Positions 52,803 through 63,237 of a DNA stretch of 64,000 nucleotides are shown here, piece after piece. The position numbers and the translations under genes are program-made. Source of the DNA: Myroides odoratus (lineage in GTDB: Bacteria > Bacteroidota > Bacteroidia > Flavobacteriales > Flavobacteriaceae); contig NZ_LROZ01000013.1 in the NCBI RefSeq assembly GCF_001549985.1, forward strand, positions 1 through 64,000. Reading direction: 5' to 3'. The notes under the pieces are model-generated. The model was not told where the DNA came from and did no database searches. It saw only the letters and a list, made by a program, of their open reading frames with translations. Position 1 is the first letter of the stretch. The number at the start of each line of letters is the position of its first letter.

Positions 52803-55538
52803 ATGAAAAGAATTTTTTACACGCTTGTACTAGTCGGTGCAATTGGGTTCACCAATTTCACTGTAGCCCAACAAAAGAGTAAAGCATCTTTTGTAAAACA
52901 AGTGGAAGACATTAAAGAATACAAACTGAGCAATGGCCTTCAGGTTTTATTACTTCCCGATGCTTCCCAAAACAATTTAGTTGTAAACATTGTTTACAAA
53001 GTAGGTTCTAAACACGAAGGATATGGTGAAAAAGGGATGGCTCACTTATTAGAGCACATGCTTTTCAAAAGTACTAAAAACTTAGGCGACATCAAGAAAA
53101 TGCTCTCGGATAAAGGAGGAGCTGCCAATGGTACGACTTACTACGATAGAACAAATTATTATGAAGTATTCCCTTCAACAGATGAGAATCTATCGTGGGC
53201 TTTAGAAATGGAAGCCGATCGTATGATCAATGCGACGCTGCTACAAGAAGATTTAGATAAAGAATTTTCAGTTGTGCGCAATGAATTTGAGATTGGAGAA
53301 AACGATCCAACTAGCGTACTAATGGAGCGTACAATCAATACGGCCTATTTATGGCATAACTACGGTCTAAGTACCATTGGATCAAAAGAAGATATTGAGC
53401 GTGTAAAAACACCTCAACTAAGAAGATTCTACGAGAAATACTACCAACCAGATAATGCTGTTCTAGTCGTAGCAGGTAAATTTGACGAAGCAAAAGCGAT
53501 TGGATTTATTGAACAATACTTCTCTGTTATTCCTAAACCTACGCGTGTATTGGATGAAATCTTAACAGTAGAACCAGCACAAGATGGTGAAAAATACATT
53601 GAAGTAAAACGCAATGGAGATAGTAAGCACATCCAAATGGCTTATCATACTGCTTCTTATGCAGATAAAGATTTTGCTGCTTTAGAAGCCTTAGAACACA
53701 TTTTAAACAATGATCCATCAGGGTATTTACACCAAGCCTTAGTGGAAACTCAAAAAGTATCTTCACTTTGGGCCTATAGTCCAACAGTAAGAGATGCCAG
53801 CTTTATGCTCTTCAACTTCGATGTACCGAATGATAAAGATCAAGTCAAAACGCTAGCTGAAATTAAAGCTGAAGTAGCAAAAATTGGCGATATCAACTAT
53901 ACACAAGAGGATCTTGACCGTGCAAAAACAAGCCTTTTAAAGGATATTGAATCACTGCACAACAATACCATTGGTACAGCAATCAATCTAACGGAAATTA
54001 TCGGTTCAGGAGATTATCGCCTAGGGTATTTACACCGTGATAATGTTGAAAACTTAACAGTAGAAGACATCAAACGCGTAGCGAAAAAATACTTTAAAGA
54101 CAACAACCGTACGGTAGGTTTATTTATTCCAACCAAAGACGAAGTAAGAGTAAAACCTGCGGAATTCTTAAATACGGATATCAATACCTTAGTAAAAGAT
54201 TATACAGGGAAAGAGAAATCACAGGATATTAGAGAATTTGCTCCAACTATCGCTAATTTAGAGCAAAACTATACTTCGGGTCAATTGAGCAATGGACTGA
54301 AATATGGTATTATTGACAAGGATTTAAAAGGAGAAAAAGTAAATATCTCTATTTCAATTCCAGTTGGAAATCAAAAAGATTTACACAACAAACAATACAT
54401 CGGATCACTTGCGGCATCTATGTTAACAGCAGGAACAAAAACCTTATCTAAACAAGAAATTAAAGATAAGTTAGACCTATTGAAATCAAGTGTTTCTATT
54501 CGTTTCGCTGGACAAAACATTATGATTTCTGTTTCATCTTACCGCAATACAATCAAAGAAACAATGGATATCTTAAATGATGTATTGAAGAATCCGGTAT
54601 TCCCAGAAAGTGAATTGACGAAAATAAAATTAGAATACACGACGTATTTAGAAGGAAACTTAAATGATCCTCAAACCGTTGCTTTCAATAAATTGTCACA
54701 AATGACATCCAATGAAGCGAAGGGAAGTATTTTCTATTCGTCTTCTACACAAGAAGATATTGATGGTTTCAAAGCGGTTACTATTCCTGAGATCAAAGAT
54801 TTCTACAATAAATTCTTTGGTGCAAACAATGGAGTTGCTACTGTAATCGGTATCCAAGATCAAGCAGAAGCAAAAGGATTATTAGAGCATGTTTTAGGAA
54901 ACTGGAACAACCAAGCTAAATTTGAAAGAGCATATCCTACGTTCTTTGCAACAAAACAAGGAAAAGAAATTATCCAAACACCAGACAAAGAAAATGCGGC
55001 TGCGGTAGGTAGTTTAAACTTCCAAATGAACCGCACAAACCCAGATTATGCAGCATTAACGTTTGCGAATGAAGTAATGGGTGGAGGGTTCATGACCGCT
55101 CGTATTCCACAGCGTCTACGCGAAAAAGAAGGAATTAGCTATGGTGCTGGTACTTCTTTATCTATTCCTAATGATGTGAAAAACGACAATTCAAGCTGGA
55201 TGATTTATGCGTTCTTAAATCCGACTAAACGCACGGAAGTAGAAACAGCAATCAACGATGAGTTTGCTAAATTAGTTGCCAATGGAATTACAGAGGACGA
55301 ATTAAAAGCAAACAAAACAAGCTGGAAAAACGCAAGACAAACGAACTTAGGTAGCGACAATTATTTACTGTCTTTATCAAATATGCGTTTGATGTATGAT
55401 ACGCCATTTAGCGATTTCGACAAATTAAATGCGGAGATTGATAAATTAACTGTAAAACAAGTGAATGCTGCAATTAAAAAATACTTGCAACCTTCAAAAT
55501 TCACAACCATTTACGTGGGTGATTTTACTAAAAAATAA
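52803..55538 (+). CDS. M16-family zinc metalloprotease, two-domain
   Basis: 911 residues with a signal peptide (about 1-23, ending TVAQQ). The inverted zinc motif HxxEH is H81-L-L-E-H85 and the distal ligand lies in LEMEADRM. A second M16-type domain in the C-terminal half lacks HxxEH, as in other pitrilysin-like proteins, and helps form the substrate cavity. It degrades peptides in the periplasm or at the envelope. No protease partner gene is adjacent. Single gene with a downstream terminator. Confidence 0.93.
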   Translation: MKRIFYTLVLVGAIGFTNFTVAQQKSKASFVKQVEDIKEYKLSNGLQVLLLPDASQNNLVVNIVYKVGSKHEGYGEKGMAHLLEHMLFKSTKNLGDIKKMLSDKGGAANGTTYYDRTNYYEVFPSTDENLSWALEMEADRMINATLLQEDLDKEFSVVRNEFEIGENDPTSVLMERTINTAYLWHNYGLSTIGSKEDIERVKTPQLRRFYEKYYQPDNAVLVVAGKFDEAKAIGFIEQYFSVIPKPTRVLDEILTVEPAQDGEKYIEVKRNGDSKHIQMAYHTASYADKDFAALEALEHILNNDPSGYLHQALVETQKVSSLWAYSPTVRDASFMLFNFDVPNDKDQVKTLAEIKAEVAKIGDINYTQEDLDRAKTSLLKDIESLHNNTIGTAINLTEIIGSGDYRLGYLHRDNVENLTVEDIKRVAKKYFKDNNRTVGLFIPTKDEVRVKPAEFLNTDINTLVKDYTGKEKSQDIREFAPTIANLEQNYTSGQLSNGLKYGIIDKDLKGEKVNISISIPVGNQKDLHNKQYIGSLAASMLTAGTKTLSKQEIKDKLDLLKSSVSIRFAGQNIMISVSSYRNTIKETMDILNDVLKNPVFPESELTKIKLEYTTYLEGNLNDPQTVAFNKLSQMTSNEAKGSIFYSSSTQEDIDGFKAVTIPEIKDFYNKFFGANNGVATVIGIQDQAEAKGLLEHVLGNWNNQAKFERAYPTFFATKQGKEIIQTPDKENAAAVGSLNFQMNRTNPDYAALTFANEVMGGGFMTARIPQRLREKEGISYGAGTSLSIPNDVKNDNSSWMIYAFLNPTKRTEVETAINDEFAKLVANGITEDELKANKTSWKNARQTNLGSDNYLLSLSNMRLMYDTPFSDFDKLNAEIDKLTVKQVNAAIKKYLQPSKFTTIYVGDFTKK

Positions 55539-55544
55539 ATCCAT

Positions 55545-55578
55545 AAAAAAACCTCTTGAGATTCAAGAGGTTTTTTTT
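55545..55578. terminator. bidirectional terminator after the M16 protease
   Basis: AAAAAACCTCTTGA pairs with TCAAGAGGTTTTTT across a 3-base loop, with A and T tracts on both sides, ending both convergent genes. Confidence 0.87.
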
Positions 55579-55600
55579 ATCCTTTTTATTTCGACTTTTT

Positions 55601-56416
55601 TTAGCAGCTAAAATCGACGCTAGACATTCCGGCTAAATAGAGGATGTGTTTTGCCCCTTTTGAAAGGTACACTTCCATTTGCTTTTGTTCATAATGCTCA
55701 GAAGTATCAAAAACAAAGTCCAAATTCCCATCCCCATCTAAATCACCAACAAACAATAATTGAACGAAGGTGTCATTGAAACTTGGGATATCGAGCACCA
55801 ATTGTTCTCCTCCTCCATCAACACTTACATACAACTTGTAGTTGTCAAACTTTTTATAGGTCTTTTCCGCCTCTGAATCATCCGTATAGATATACGAGTC
55901 CACTTGTTTACCTTCCGCTCTTAAAACGTACGTTTTGCCCTTAAAAACATAGGTTTGAGGCTCACCTGGCCAAAGTGGTGTTTTTGGTATCGCTAACGGT
56001 TCTTTTTTCCCTTTCAAAATAGCTTTGGTGTCACTAAAAAAGAATAGCGGTTCTAGTTCCTCATCTAGTGGAAAAACACCGATTGCATCTGATTCCGTAC
56101 ATTCATTTTTCATTTCAAGCATTTCATACTTGATGCGTTGAACCTTAAACTGTCCACCCTCCACTAACAGAGCCAACCAAGAATCATTCATCTGTTTCAC
56201 TTCTGCTTCGTGGAAATCCTTGTCGTAGTACATCGGTAATAAAAGGTCGATGACCTTTTTCTCCTCTTTGTCTACCATGGTTTTCGTTACAGGAGTCTCT
56301 GCCTCTTCTAAATTGCCACGTTCTACTGCTTCTGCTGGTTTTTCAACTGGTTTTTGTTCGGTGTCTTTACACGCCCACAAAGCGAATAGACACAACATTA
56401 CGATTACTTTTTTCAT
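55601..56416 (-). CDS. hypothetical lipoprotein with FG-GAP-like calcium motif
   Basis: 271 residues. A lipobox ends at Cys16 (LFALWAC). After a Glu-rich linker, the body is beta-rich. GDLDGDGNLDFVFD at about 224-237 is a DxDxDGxxD loop typical of FG-GAP/VCBS and related calcium-binding repeats. The C-terminus ends in a Cys (VDFSC). No enzymatic motif or known family was recognised. It lies downstream of lepA on the same strand but has its own gap with the lepA terminator between, so it is likely separate. Confidence 0.65.
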   Translation of the reverse strand: MKKVIVMLCLFALWACKDTEQKPVEKPAEAVERGNLEEAETPVTKTMVDKEEKKVIDLLLPMYYDKDFHEAEVKQMNDSWLALLVEGGQFKVQRIKYEMLEMKNECTESDAIGVFPLDEELEPLFFFSDTKAILKGKKEPLAIPKTPLWPGEPQTYVFKGKTYVLRAEGKQVDSYIYTDDSEAEKTYKKFDNYKLYVSVDGGGEQLVLDIPSFNDTFVQLLFVGDLDGDGNLDFVFDTSEHYEQKQMEVYLSKGAKHILYLAGMSSVDFSC

Positions 56417-56450
56417 AGCTTTTTATCGATGGTTCACTTATTTAATACAA

Positions 56451-56482
56451 AAAAAAGACTATCTCAAGTTGAGATAGTCTTT
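56451..56482 (-). terminator. intrinsic terminator of lepA
   Basis: AGACTATCTCAA/TTGAGATAGTCT stem, followed on the minus strand by a run of eight T residues, 20 bases past the lepA stop. Confidence 0.88.
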
Positions 56483-56502
56483 ATATCGAACGAATAATCG
56501 TT

Positions 56503-58299
56503 TTAGTCGTTTAATTTTAATACAGCCATAAAAGCTTCTTGCGGGATTTCTACGTTACCTACTTGGCGCATACGTTTCTTTCCTGCTTTTTGTTTTTCTA
56601 GTAATTTACGTTTACGAGAAATATCCCCTCCATAACATTTGGCTGTAACGTCTTTACGCAACGCTTTTACTGTTTCACGTGCAATAACTTTTACACCAAT
56701 AGCCGCTTGAATAGGAATATCAAACTGTTGACGTGGGATTAATTCTTTTAATTTCTCACACATTTTCTTTCCAATGTGATATGCATTATCTGCGTGCATT
56801 AAAGCAGAAAGTGCATCCACTACGTTTGCATTCAACATCACGTCTACTTTTACTAAGTTTGATGTACGCATTCCAATTGGTGAATAGTCAAAAGAAGCAT
56901 ATCCTTTAGAAACCGTTTTCAAACGATCATAGAAGTCGAATACAATCTCAGCCAAAGGCATATCAAACATCAACTCTACACGGTCTTCTGTTAAATAGGT
57001 TTGGTTGGTGATGATTCCGCGTTTCTCAATACACAAACTCATTACTGGTCCAACGAAGTCCGATTTTGTAATAATAGTTGCTTTGATATAAGGCTCTTCT
57101 ACTCGTTCTAATTTTGATGGTTCTGGTAAATCTGACGGGTTATTTACCACGATTGGTGTTTCTGGGTTCTTCTTCGTATACGCTAAATACGATACGTTGG
57201 GAACCGTTGTAATTACCGTCATATTGAACTCACGCTCTAAACGCTCCTGGATAATCTCCATGTGTAACATTCCTAAGAATCCACAACGGAAACCAAATCC
57301 TAAAGCCGCAGAACTCTCAGCCGCAAAAACCAAAGAAGCATCGTTCAATTGCAATTTCTCCATCGAGTTACGCAATTCTTCATAATCCTCTGTATCTACA
57401 GGATAAATCCCTGCGAATACCATTGGTTTTACGTTTTCAAATCCCTCAATCATATTTTGAGTTGGCACCTTCGCATCTGTAAGGGTATCCCCTACTTTCA
57501 CTTCTTTGGCTTCTTTAATTCCTGAAATTAAATAACCTACGTCACCACTTGAGATTTCTTGTTTCGGTACTTGATTTAATTTCAACGTACCAATTTCATC
57601 AGCAAAGTATTCTTTACCAGTAGCCATGAACTTAATTTTCTGACCCTTTGTAATTTTTCCATTAATCACACGGAAGATTACTTCAATCCCTCTAAATGGA
57701 TTGTATACTGAATCGAAAATCAACGCTTGTAGAGGTTCTTCTACATTTCCTTTTGGCGCAGGAACTCTTTCAATAATTGCTGCTAATATATCTTCAACTC
57801 CTAATCCTGTTTTACCAGAAGCAGGAATAATTTCTTCATAATCACAACCTAATAGGTTTACAATATCATCACTTACTTCTTCAGGATTTGCACTTGGTAA
57901 GTCAATTTTATTTAAAACAGGAATAATCGTTAAATCATTCTCTAATGCTAAATAAAGATTTGAAATCGTTTGTGCCTGAATACTTTGAGCCGCATCAACA
58001 ATTAATAACGCACCTTCACAAGCCGCAATAGATCTAGAAACTTCGTAAGAGAAATCTACGTGTCCTGGTGTGTCAATTAAGTTTAATATATATTTTTCGC
58101 CTTTGTATACGTACTCCATTTGGATGGCATGAGATTTAATTGTAATCCCTCTTTCACGCTCCAAATCCATACTGTCCAAAAGCTGATTTTGTTGCTCACG
58201 CGCAGTTACCGTTTGTGTAGCATCTAACAAACGATCTGCTAACGTACTCTTACCATGGTCAATGTGAGCAATAATACAAAAGTTTCTAATGTTCTTCAT
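56503..58299 (-). CDS. lepA: elongation factor 4 (LepA)
   Basis: 598 residues from the ATG ending at 58299 ([25 protein letters not shown]); a 5-residue longer start at 58314 is not conserved. The GTPase domain has [12 protein letters not shown] P-loop, the RGITIKS switch I, DTPGH and NKIDLP. The EF4-specific C-terminal domain ([54 protein letters not shown]) is complete. LepA acts in ribosome assembly and translation. A TATATTTG -7 element lies on the minus strand at 58436-58429. Confidence 0.97.
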   Translation of the reverse strand: MKNIRNFCIIAHIDHGKSTLADRLLDATQTVTAREQQNQLLDSMDLERERGITIKSHAIQMEYVYKGEKYILNLIDTPGHVDFSYEVSRSIAACEGALLIVDAAQSIQAQTISNLYLALENDLTIIPVLNKIDLPSANPEEVSDDIVNLLGCDYEEIIPASGKTGLGVEDILAAIIERVPAPKGNVEEPLQALIFDSVYNPFRGIEVIFRVINGKITKGQKIKFMATGKEYFADEIGTLKLNQVPKQEISSGDVGYLISGIKEAKEVKVGDTLTDAKVPTQNMIEGFENVKPMVFAGIYPVDTEDYEELRNSMEKLQLNDASLVFAAESSAALGFGFRCGFLGMLHMEIIQERLEREFNMTVITTVPNVSYLAYTKKNPETPIVVNNPSDLPEPSKLERVEEPYIKATIITKSDFVGPVMSLCIEKRGIITNQTYLTEDRVELMFDMPLAEIVFDFYDRLKTVSKGYASFDYSPIGMRTSNLVKVDVMLNANVVDALSALMHADNAYHIGKKMCEKLKELIPRQQFDIPIQAAIGVKVIARETVKALRKDVTAKCYGGDISRKRKLLEKQKAGKKRMRQVGNVEIPQEAFMAVLKLND

Positions 58300-58314
58300 C
58301 TTGGTTATATCCAT

Positions 58315-58638
58315 TATTATAAGATCAATAAAGTAAAAAAGTCAGAAGAAATAGGACTTCTTAACCCCCTGATCTAAGTTGTAAGGCTTTCGTTTTATTT
58401 CAATTACAAACAATACACCTATATTTTGCAAATATACTTTAAAGTTTGAATTTTTTGACGCGATATTCACTTTTAATCACGAGAAATTATACGTTTTTTT
58501 TACCATTTGCAATATCCTTGGAACGAATCCCTTTATCTGCTTCCAAAAATCTCTTTTATCTAGCGACAATAATCCCGCTAGTTCATTCGTTTACTATAAA
58601 GTTTTTCCGTAATTTAGAGTACAAAAATTTACGCTAAC
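58315..58638. other. intergenic region between lepA and the beta-propeller lipoprotein
   Basis: 324 bases with the lepA -7 element TATATTTG (minus, 58436-58429) near TATTTTGCAAATATA, which is nearly palindromic. A plus-strand 63-codon frame at 58446-58637 has no protein-like features and I reject it as a gene. No RNA or repeat is visible. Confidence 0.45.
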
Positions 58639-59520
58639 ATGAAAAAATATTTCCCTGCCCTTTTATTCGTCTTTTCTTCTTTTGTAAGCTGTAGTCAAAA
58701 GAGTGATCTTGTACAAGATTTCGCAATACTTCCGCCCTATTTAAAAGAAGTTTCAGGCATGTCTTACGACGCTCAATCCCATTCTTTTTGGGTACTTCAA
58801 GACAGTGGAAACAAAAGCGAATTATATCAGATTGATTCCTTAGGTCATGTGATGCATACCCTGAAAGTGAAAAATCAAAAAAATAACGATTGGGAAGAAT
58901 TGGCTTCTGATCCGGCAGGTAATTTATACATTGGTGATTTTGGCAATAACAAAAACACCCGAAAAAACTTACAGATTATCAAAATCAACAAAGATCAACT
59001 TCAAAATGAGGAAACGGAAGCTGCATATGTCATCACCTTTGACTATCCAGAGCAAAAAGAATTCCCTCCTAAAACAACGGAGCTATTCTACGATGCAGAA
59101 GCTTTCTTTTTCTACGATGATCACTTTTATCTCTTTACCAAAAATAGAAGTAAAGCCTTTGACGGTACTTCCTTGGTATATAAAATCCCCAATGTAGCAG
59201 GGCATCATCAAGCGGAGTACGTACAAACCTTTAGAGGTTGTAATGTGTATAAGCATTGTGCTATTACAGGAGCTGCGATTAGTCCAGATCAAAAGACATT
59301 TGTATTACTATCTCATACCAAACTTTGGGTGATTGACAACTTCAATCCCAATGCTATTTTAGATGGTAAAATTGAAGAACACAAATTACACCATGACACC
59401 CAAAAAGAAGCTGTCACCTTTGGAGATGACAGCACCTTATATATTTCCGATGAAGTAAAAAAGAAATCGGGTGGTAAAATTTACAAGTTAGACTTGAATC
59501 AATTAAAACCCAAACCCTAG
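58639..59520 (+). CDS. beta-propeller-like lipoprotein, function unknown
   Basis: 293 residues. A lipobox ends at Cys18 (SSFVSC). The body has repeated strand motifs such as HSFWVLQDSGNKSELYQID, NLYIGDFGNNKNTRKNLQIIKI, KTFVLLSHTKLWVIDN and STLYISDE, each with an aromatic-Asp pattern, as in NHL/SGL-type propellers. The family is otherwise unidentified. It ends 18 bases inside the convergent large envelope gene. Confidence 0.6.
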   Translation: MKKYFPALLFVFSSFVSCSQKSDLVQDFAILPPYLKEVSGMSYDAQSHSFWVLQDSGNKSELYQIDSLGHVMHTLKVKNQKNNDWEELASDPAGNLYIGDFGNNKNTRKNLQIIKINKDQLQNEETEAAYVITFDYPEQKEFPPKTTELFYDAEAFFFYDDHFYLFTKNRSKAFDGTSLVYKIPNVAGHHQAEYVQTFRGCNVYKHCAITGAAISPDQKTFVLLSHTKLWVIDNFNPNAILDGKIEEHKLHHDTQKEAVTFGDDSTLYISDEVKKKSGGKIYKLDLNQLKPKP

Positions 59521-62500
59521 GCCAAAGACAAATCGGCCTCCATCTTTACTGTAAAAATACGAGCAATGTAGCGTTGCTTGTTCGATTGCATTTACCCATA
59601 ATCCTGCTCCGTATGCATTGTGCCATTTGGAAGAACTTTCTTCTGGGGTCCATACTCGTCCATAATCAAAACCTGCATATAAGCCATAGGACATTGGAAT
59701 AAATCCAGCCGTAAACTGCCCTGCATTAAAGCGCAAATCAGTCGTTTGCACAAACGATGTTTTTCCTGTAAAACGTTCGGGTCTAAATCCTCTTAAATTA
59801 GTATTTCCACCAATAGTTGCTCCGTGGTAGAAGTCATAATTAGAATTCAATCTCGTTTGATAGGTAAAATTCGTCGCCAGGATTAAACGCTCACTGCGCT
59901 CTAAATAATGAGCAAAACTTACTTTCGCATCTAAGAACGGGAAGTTTTGCTTACTATCTTCTAAATTCGTTCTCCAACCCACTGTGGTATAGAAAGCAAA
60001 ACCTTTGGTTGGATTTGCGGCGTTGTTGTACTGTTGGAAATCATAGGTTGCCTGAATGGTTCCGTATTGTTGGAAGTCAAATACCTTTTGATCGACTAAA
60101 TCCGGGCTACTCGTAATGAAACGATTGGCTTTATCTTGTACCTTCATCGCTTTATACTCTACATTGAATTCAAACGAATCTCCATTTTTTCCTTGAAATT
60201 TATATCCTGGTGCTATTGCATAACTTTGGATTCTCACTCGCTTATATTCATCCCCCATTTCTTTGTCAAAATAATGCGTTTCGTTTCCTATGCCATAGTA
60301 ATTCACAGCGAAATTAGGGCTCGTAGCTTTTGCGTTTAAGGTGAACCCCCAGTTGTTTGTTGCATTCGGGAAATGCCCTGCATATTCTGCCTCTACCCCT
60401 TTGGTATTAAACGAATAAAACCCTTTAATTGTGTGTTTAGCAGCATAAGGGTCTTGAACGAAATTTGAACGTTTAGACGAATATAAAAAACCTAACTTCA
60501 CTCCATCTTCGGGGTTATAACCAACATTGGGCAATAACATATTCACCGTTAATGGCAGTTTCTCGTAATTGAAATTATTTAAATCATAGCGGTTGGTAAA
60601 ATAGTGTTTCGTTTTTTTACCCACCTGCGTTAATTCATTTTGCTTATCAGCATAATCGTAAACAACTACTTTTTTACTGTTTTCAATTTGGAACGTATCT
60701 TTGTTTTTTCCTCCAATTAAGCGCAACTTAATTTTTGCTTTTTCATCTCCTTGCACGAGGAAGGTATCTTCATCATTCAACCCATAAATCCAAATTTCCT
60801 TGGTCTCTTTTGGGTCATACGTCTTTTCAAAGACTGTTTCTTGTCCTGATTTTTTATCTCTTAATTGAACCAAGTGAACGCTTCCATCTTGGTTGCGATT
60901 CACTTTAAAAGTATCTTTTTTATCAGTTCCAGACAGCATCACGTATTTGCGCAATTCACGGTAATATTTTGGCACAAAATCCGCTATTTTTTTCTTGCGT
61001 TCTTTCAACACATACTTGATGTGTTCCACATCTTTTCCCTGTACTTCTTTAGGCAATTTGGCAAAAATATTTTCAATACTTTCATCATCTAAATCCTGTA
61101 CAATTGACGTCGCTTGCTCTACCCAATCTTCTTCCGTTGTTGACTTCAACAAGTATTGATCCAGCGGAAATGCCGTATGATTGATCCAACGCGGATGAGC
61201 AAAATCAGTCGTGTAATTTTGCATGTGACGCAACATAGGTAACTTTTTAATCAGCGATAATAAAGCACCATCAATTTTAGCAAATGCCTGATCTCGATCT
61301 CGAGGTACTGGGCGATAAATGACTTTATCCCCTTCTTTGAACTCAGACCATCTCCACTGATCTCCATGTCGATCCCAATCCCCAATGAGCATATCAAAAA
61401 TTCGAGCACGCAGATACATGGATTCATCTATCGCATATTTCTCATCTTTTCTCAAATTAGCAATTACATCCGTTGTACTGATAATCTTTGCTGCATTTCC
61501 AAAACTTTCTTCTTCATGACCTTCACTCGGACGCTCTTCAATCATATACAATTCATCTCCATATTTGCCATTAAACGCACCTAGTGCCTGTTGTTTTGGA
61601 ATATAGTACAGCTCTGGATTGGTGTGATAAATACCCACTTTAGACGATAAATCACCTATGATGAAAGGTGTATAAGGATGTGCTGTGGTATAAAAATCAT
61701 AGATAAAGCCTTCCGCCCATGTATCGTCAAACGAATCCATTACATAATTATCTCGGAATACGGCGGTTTGTAAAAAGCGCGAAACACTTTTTCGCACGCC
61801 ACGCATCACATATTGTGTCCCATTTTTATCTTCTAAACGCAGCGATAGCGATTGATTTCCTCCCCCTGAGATTAATGGTTTTAAGCCTCCTTTAAGCGAG
61901 TCCAAATTTCCAATAGGTGCCAGGATTGATTGTCCATAAGTTGAACGATAGTGATCTCCCCACAGAAAACGATAAAAACCACTTTTTTGTGTCCATTTTT
62001 CGGGATAAACACTGGTTACTTTTGCTTCCATAGTTGGTGCGCCAAAAGAAGTAGTTACTTCTTGTTCTGGTTGAAAAATTTGCTGTTCCCAAATTGGTGT
62101 ATGTTGCCCATTTTCGAAAGCATGAAAACGTACAACTGCATTTTTATCCACACCTATTTCCAAAGCAGCATAGCCTAATTGTCCAGCAGAAAAACTGCCT
62201 TTCTCAATCGCTCTTGCTGGAGATAAATCCCCTAAAGCCCCACTAACAATCTGCTTTACCCCTTCTTTTTCGTGGTATTGCATATTTCGTTCATGTCCCG
62301 AAACGAGTACAACATTGTCATACATTTGCGCCATTGTTTGCAAGCGTTTGTTCAAGGCATTATACTTTTTACTTTGCAAATCTTGCGTATTAATTCCCGA
62401 AACAGCACGCGTATAATTAATCAATGAACCTAGAACAGGCAAAGGGATCTTCTTTTCAAAAGGATATAAATGATCTTGTAAAGAAAAGTATCCTCCGTGA

Positions 62501-63225
62501 TTTCCTGTACTATACACTGGATGATGCAGTGCTAAAACCACGATTCTATTTTGGTTTTTATTGATTTCTCCTCTTAATTCATCAAAGAAATCTTCCCTAG
62601 TTTTGATGTCGCAGTCCTCATTCATATTGGGTTGTTGATCCCAGTTTTCCAAATACCATTGGCTATCTACCACAATTAATACGGTTTCATCGTTGATTTT
62701 CAATCGTTCGAATCCACAAACTTTACGCGGCAATAGTGCTTTTTTATCTTCTAAATTAGCAGTCAAATACTTGGAGATATCTTTGATTCCCTCATATCCT
62801 TTTTTCCATTCGGCTTCTCCATTGATAAAAACAGTTTCTCCCCTAAATTGTTTTGCCCAATCCACGGCAGTACGCAACTGTGCATCTTCTTCGTTTTTGA
62901 GCTGTTTTTTTTGTATATTATCTCCTAACAAAACCAAGGTCGATTTTTTATCGGCCTGTTTAAATACTTGAGTCAACTGTTCTAGATGGGCTTGTTCTTC
63001 TTGCGATTTTGCAGCTAGTAAACCACCAACAAAATAATAGGTATGGGCAATTTCAACACTATTCTTGCGTTCTATCTCTGCACTAGCAATATTATTCCCT
63101 CGCTGTTGAGGGCTTAATGTTGCACAAGAATACGAGAAGATCAAAAGAAGAAAATAAGCCACGGGCTTAATTTTTATGCGCTTATCGGGATTTTGACTAA
63201 ATAATTTCATATTTTTAGACATCAA
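59503..63225 (-). CDS. large envelope protein: phosphoesterase-like, kinase-like and beta-barrel regions
   Basis: 1240 residues. Lipobox at Cys34 (IFSYSC); M6 is a possible start. Residues ~50-390 are calcineurin-phosphoesterase-like (LVLLGDN, VVLALHHPVYS, VVLVSGHERN), but GNHD is NGEAEW and GHxH is GHERN, so two metal-binding sites are altered. Residues ~440-830 look kinase-like: SGGGNQSLSLRL near 454, IGDWDRHGDQW near 613-621 and PVPRDRDQAF near 638-645, resembling the DxDRH and metal-Asp motifs of Fam20/CotH/HipA-type folds. Residues ~850-1240 are a BamA/TamA-like surface-antigen barrel ending in an aromatic strand (FGLGFGF). Function unknown. It overlaps the convergent lipoprotein by 18 bases. 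Confidence 0.7.
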   Translation of the reverse strand: MMSKNMKLFSQNPDKRIKIKPVAYFLLLIFSYSCATLSPQQRGNNIASAEIERKNSVEIAHTYYFVGGLLAAKSQEEQAHLEQLTQVFKQADKKSTLVLLGDNIQKKQLKNEEDAQLRTAVDWAKQFRGETVFINGEAEWKKGYEGIKDISKYLTANLEDKKALLPRKVCGFERLKINDETVLIVVDSQWYLENWDQQPNMNEDCDIKTREDFFDELRGEINKNQNRIVVLALHHPVYSTGNHGGYFSLQDHLYPFEKKIPLPVLGSLINYTRAVSGINTQDLQSKKYNALNKRLQTMAQMYDNVVLVSGHERNMQYHEKEGVKQIVSGALGDLSPARAIEKGSFSAGQLGYAALEIGVDKNAVVRFHAFENGQHTPIWEQQIFQPEQEVTTSFGAPTMEAKVTSVYPEKWTQKSGFYRFLWGDHYRSTYGQSILAPIGNLDSLKGGLKPLISGGGNQSLSLRLEDKNGTQYVMRGVRKSVSRFLQTAVFRDNYVMDSFDDTWAEGFIYDFYTTAHPYTPFIIGDLSSKVGIYHTNPELYYIPKQQALGAFNGKYGDELYMIEERPSEGHEEESFGNAAKIISTTDVIANLRKDEKYAIDESMYLRARIFDMLIGDWDRHGDQWRWSEFKEGDKVIYRPVPRDRDQAFAKIDGALLSLIKKLPMLRHMQNYTTDFAHPRWINHTAFPLDQYLLKSTTEEDWVEQATSIVQDLDDESIENIFAKLPKEVQGKDVEHIKYVLKERKKKIADFVPKYYRELRKYVMLSGTDKKDTFKVNRNQDGSVHLVQLRDKKSGQETVFEKTYDPKETKEIWIYGLNDEDTFLVQGDEKAKIKLRLIGGKNKDTFQIENSKKVVVYDYADKQNELTQVGKKTKHYFTNRYDLNNFNYEKLPLTVNMLLPNVGYNPEDGVKLGFLYSSKRSNFVQDPYAAKHTIKGFYSFNTKGVEAEYAGHFPNATNNWGFTLNAKATSPNFAVNYYGIGNETHYFDKEMGDEYKRVRIQSYAIAPGYKFQGKNGDSFEFNVEYKAMKVQDKANRFITSSPDLVDQKVFDFQQYGTIQATYDFQQYNNAANPTKGFAFYTTVGWRTNLEDSKQNFPFLDAKVSFAHYLERSERLILATNFTYQTRLNSNYDFYHGATIGGNTNLRGFRPERFTGKTSFVQTTDLRFNAGQFTAGFIPMSYGLYAGFDYGRVWTPEESSSKWHNAYGAGLWVNAIEQATLHCSYFYSKDGGRFVFGLGFGF

Positions 63226-63237
63226 AAGAGGGTTGCT

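Noticed and set aside
58446..58637. Small plus-strand reading frame upstream of the beta-propeller gene
   Set aside because: Composition is unlike a real gene, there is no clear start signal, and it fills a promoter region.
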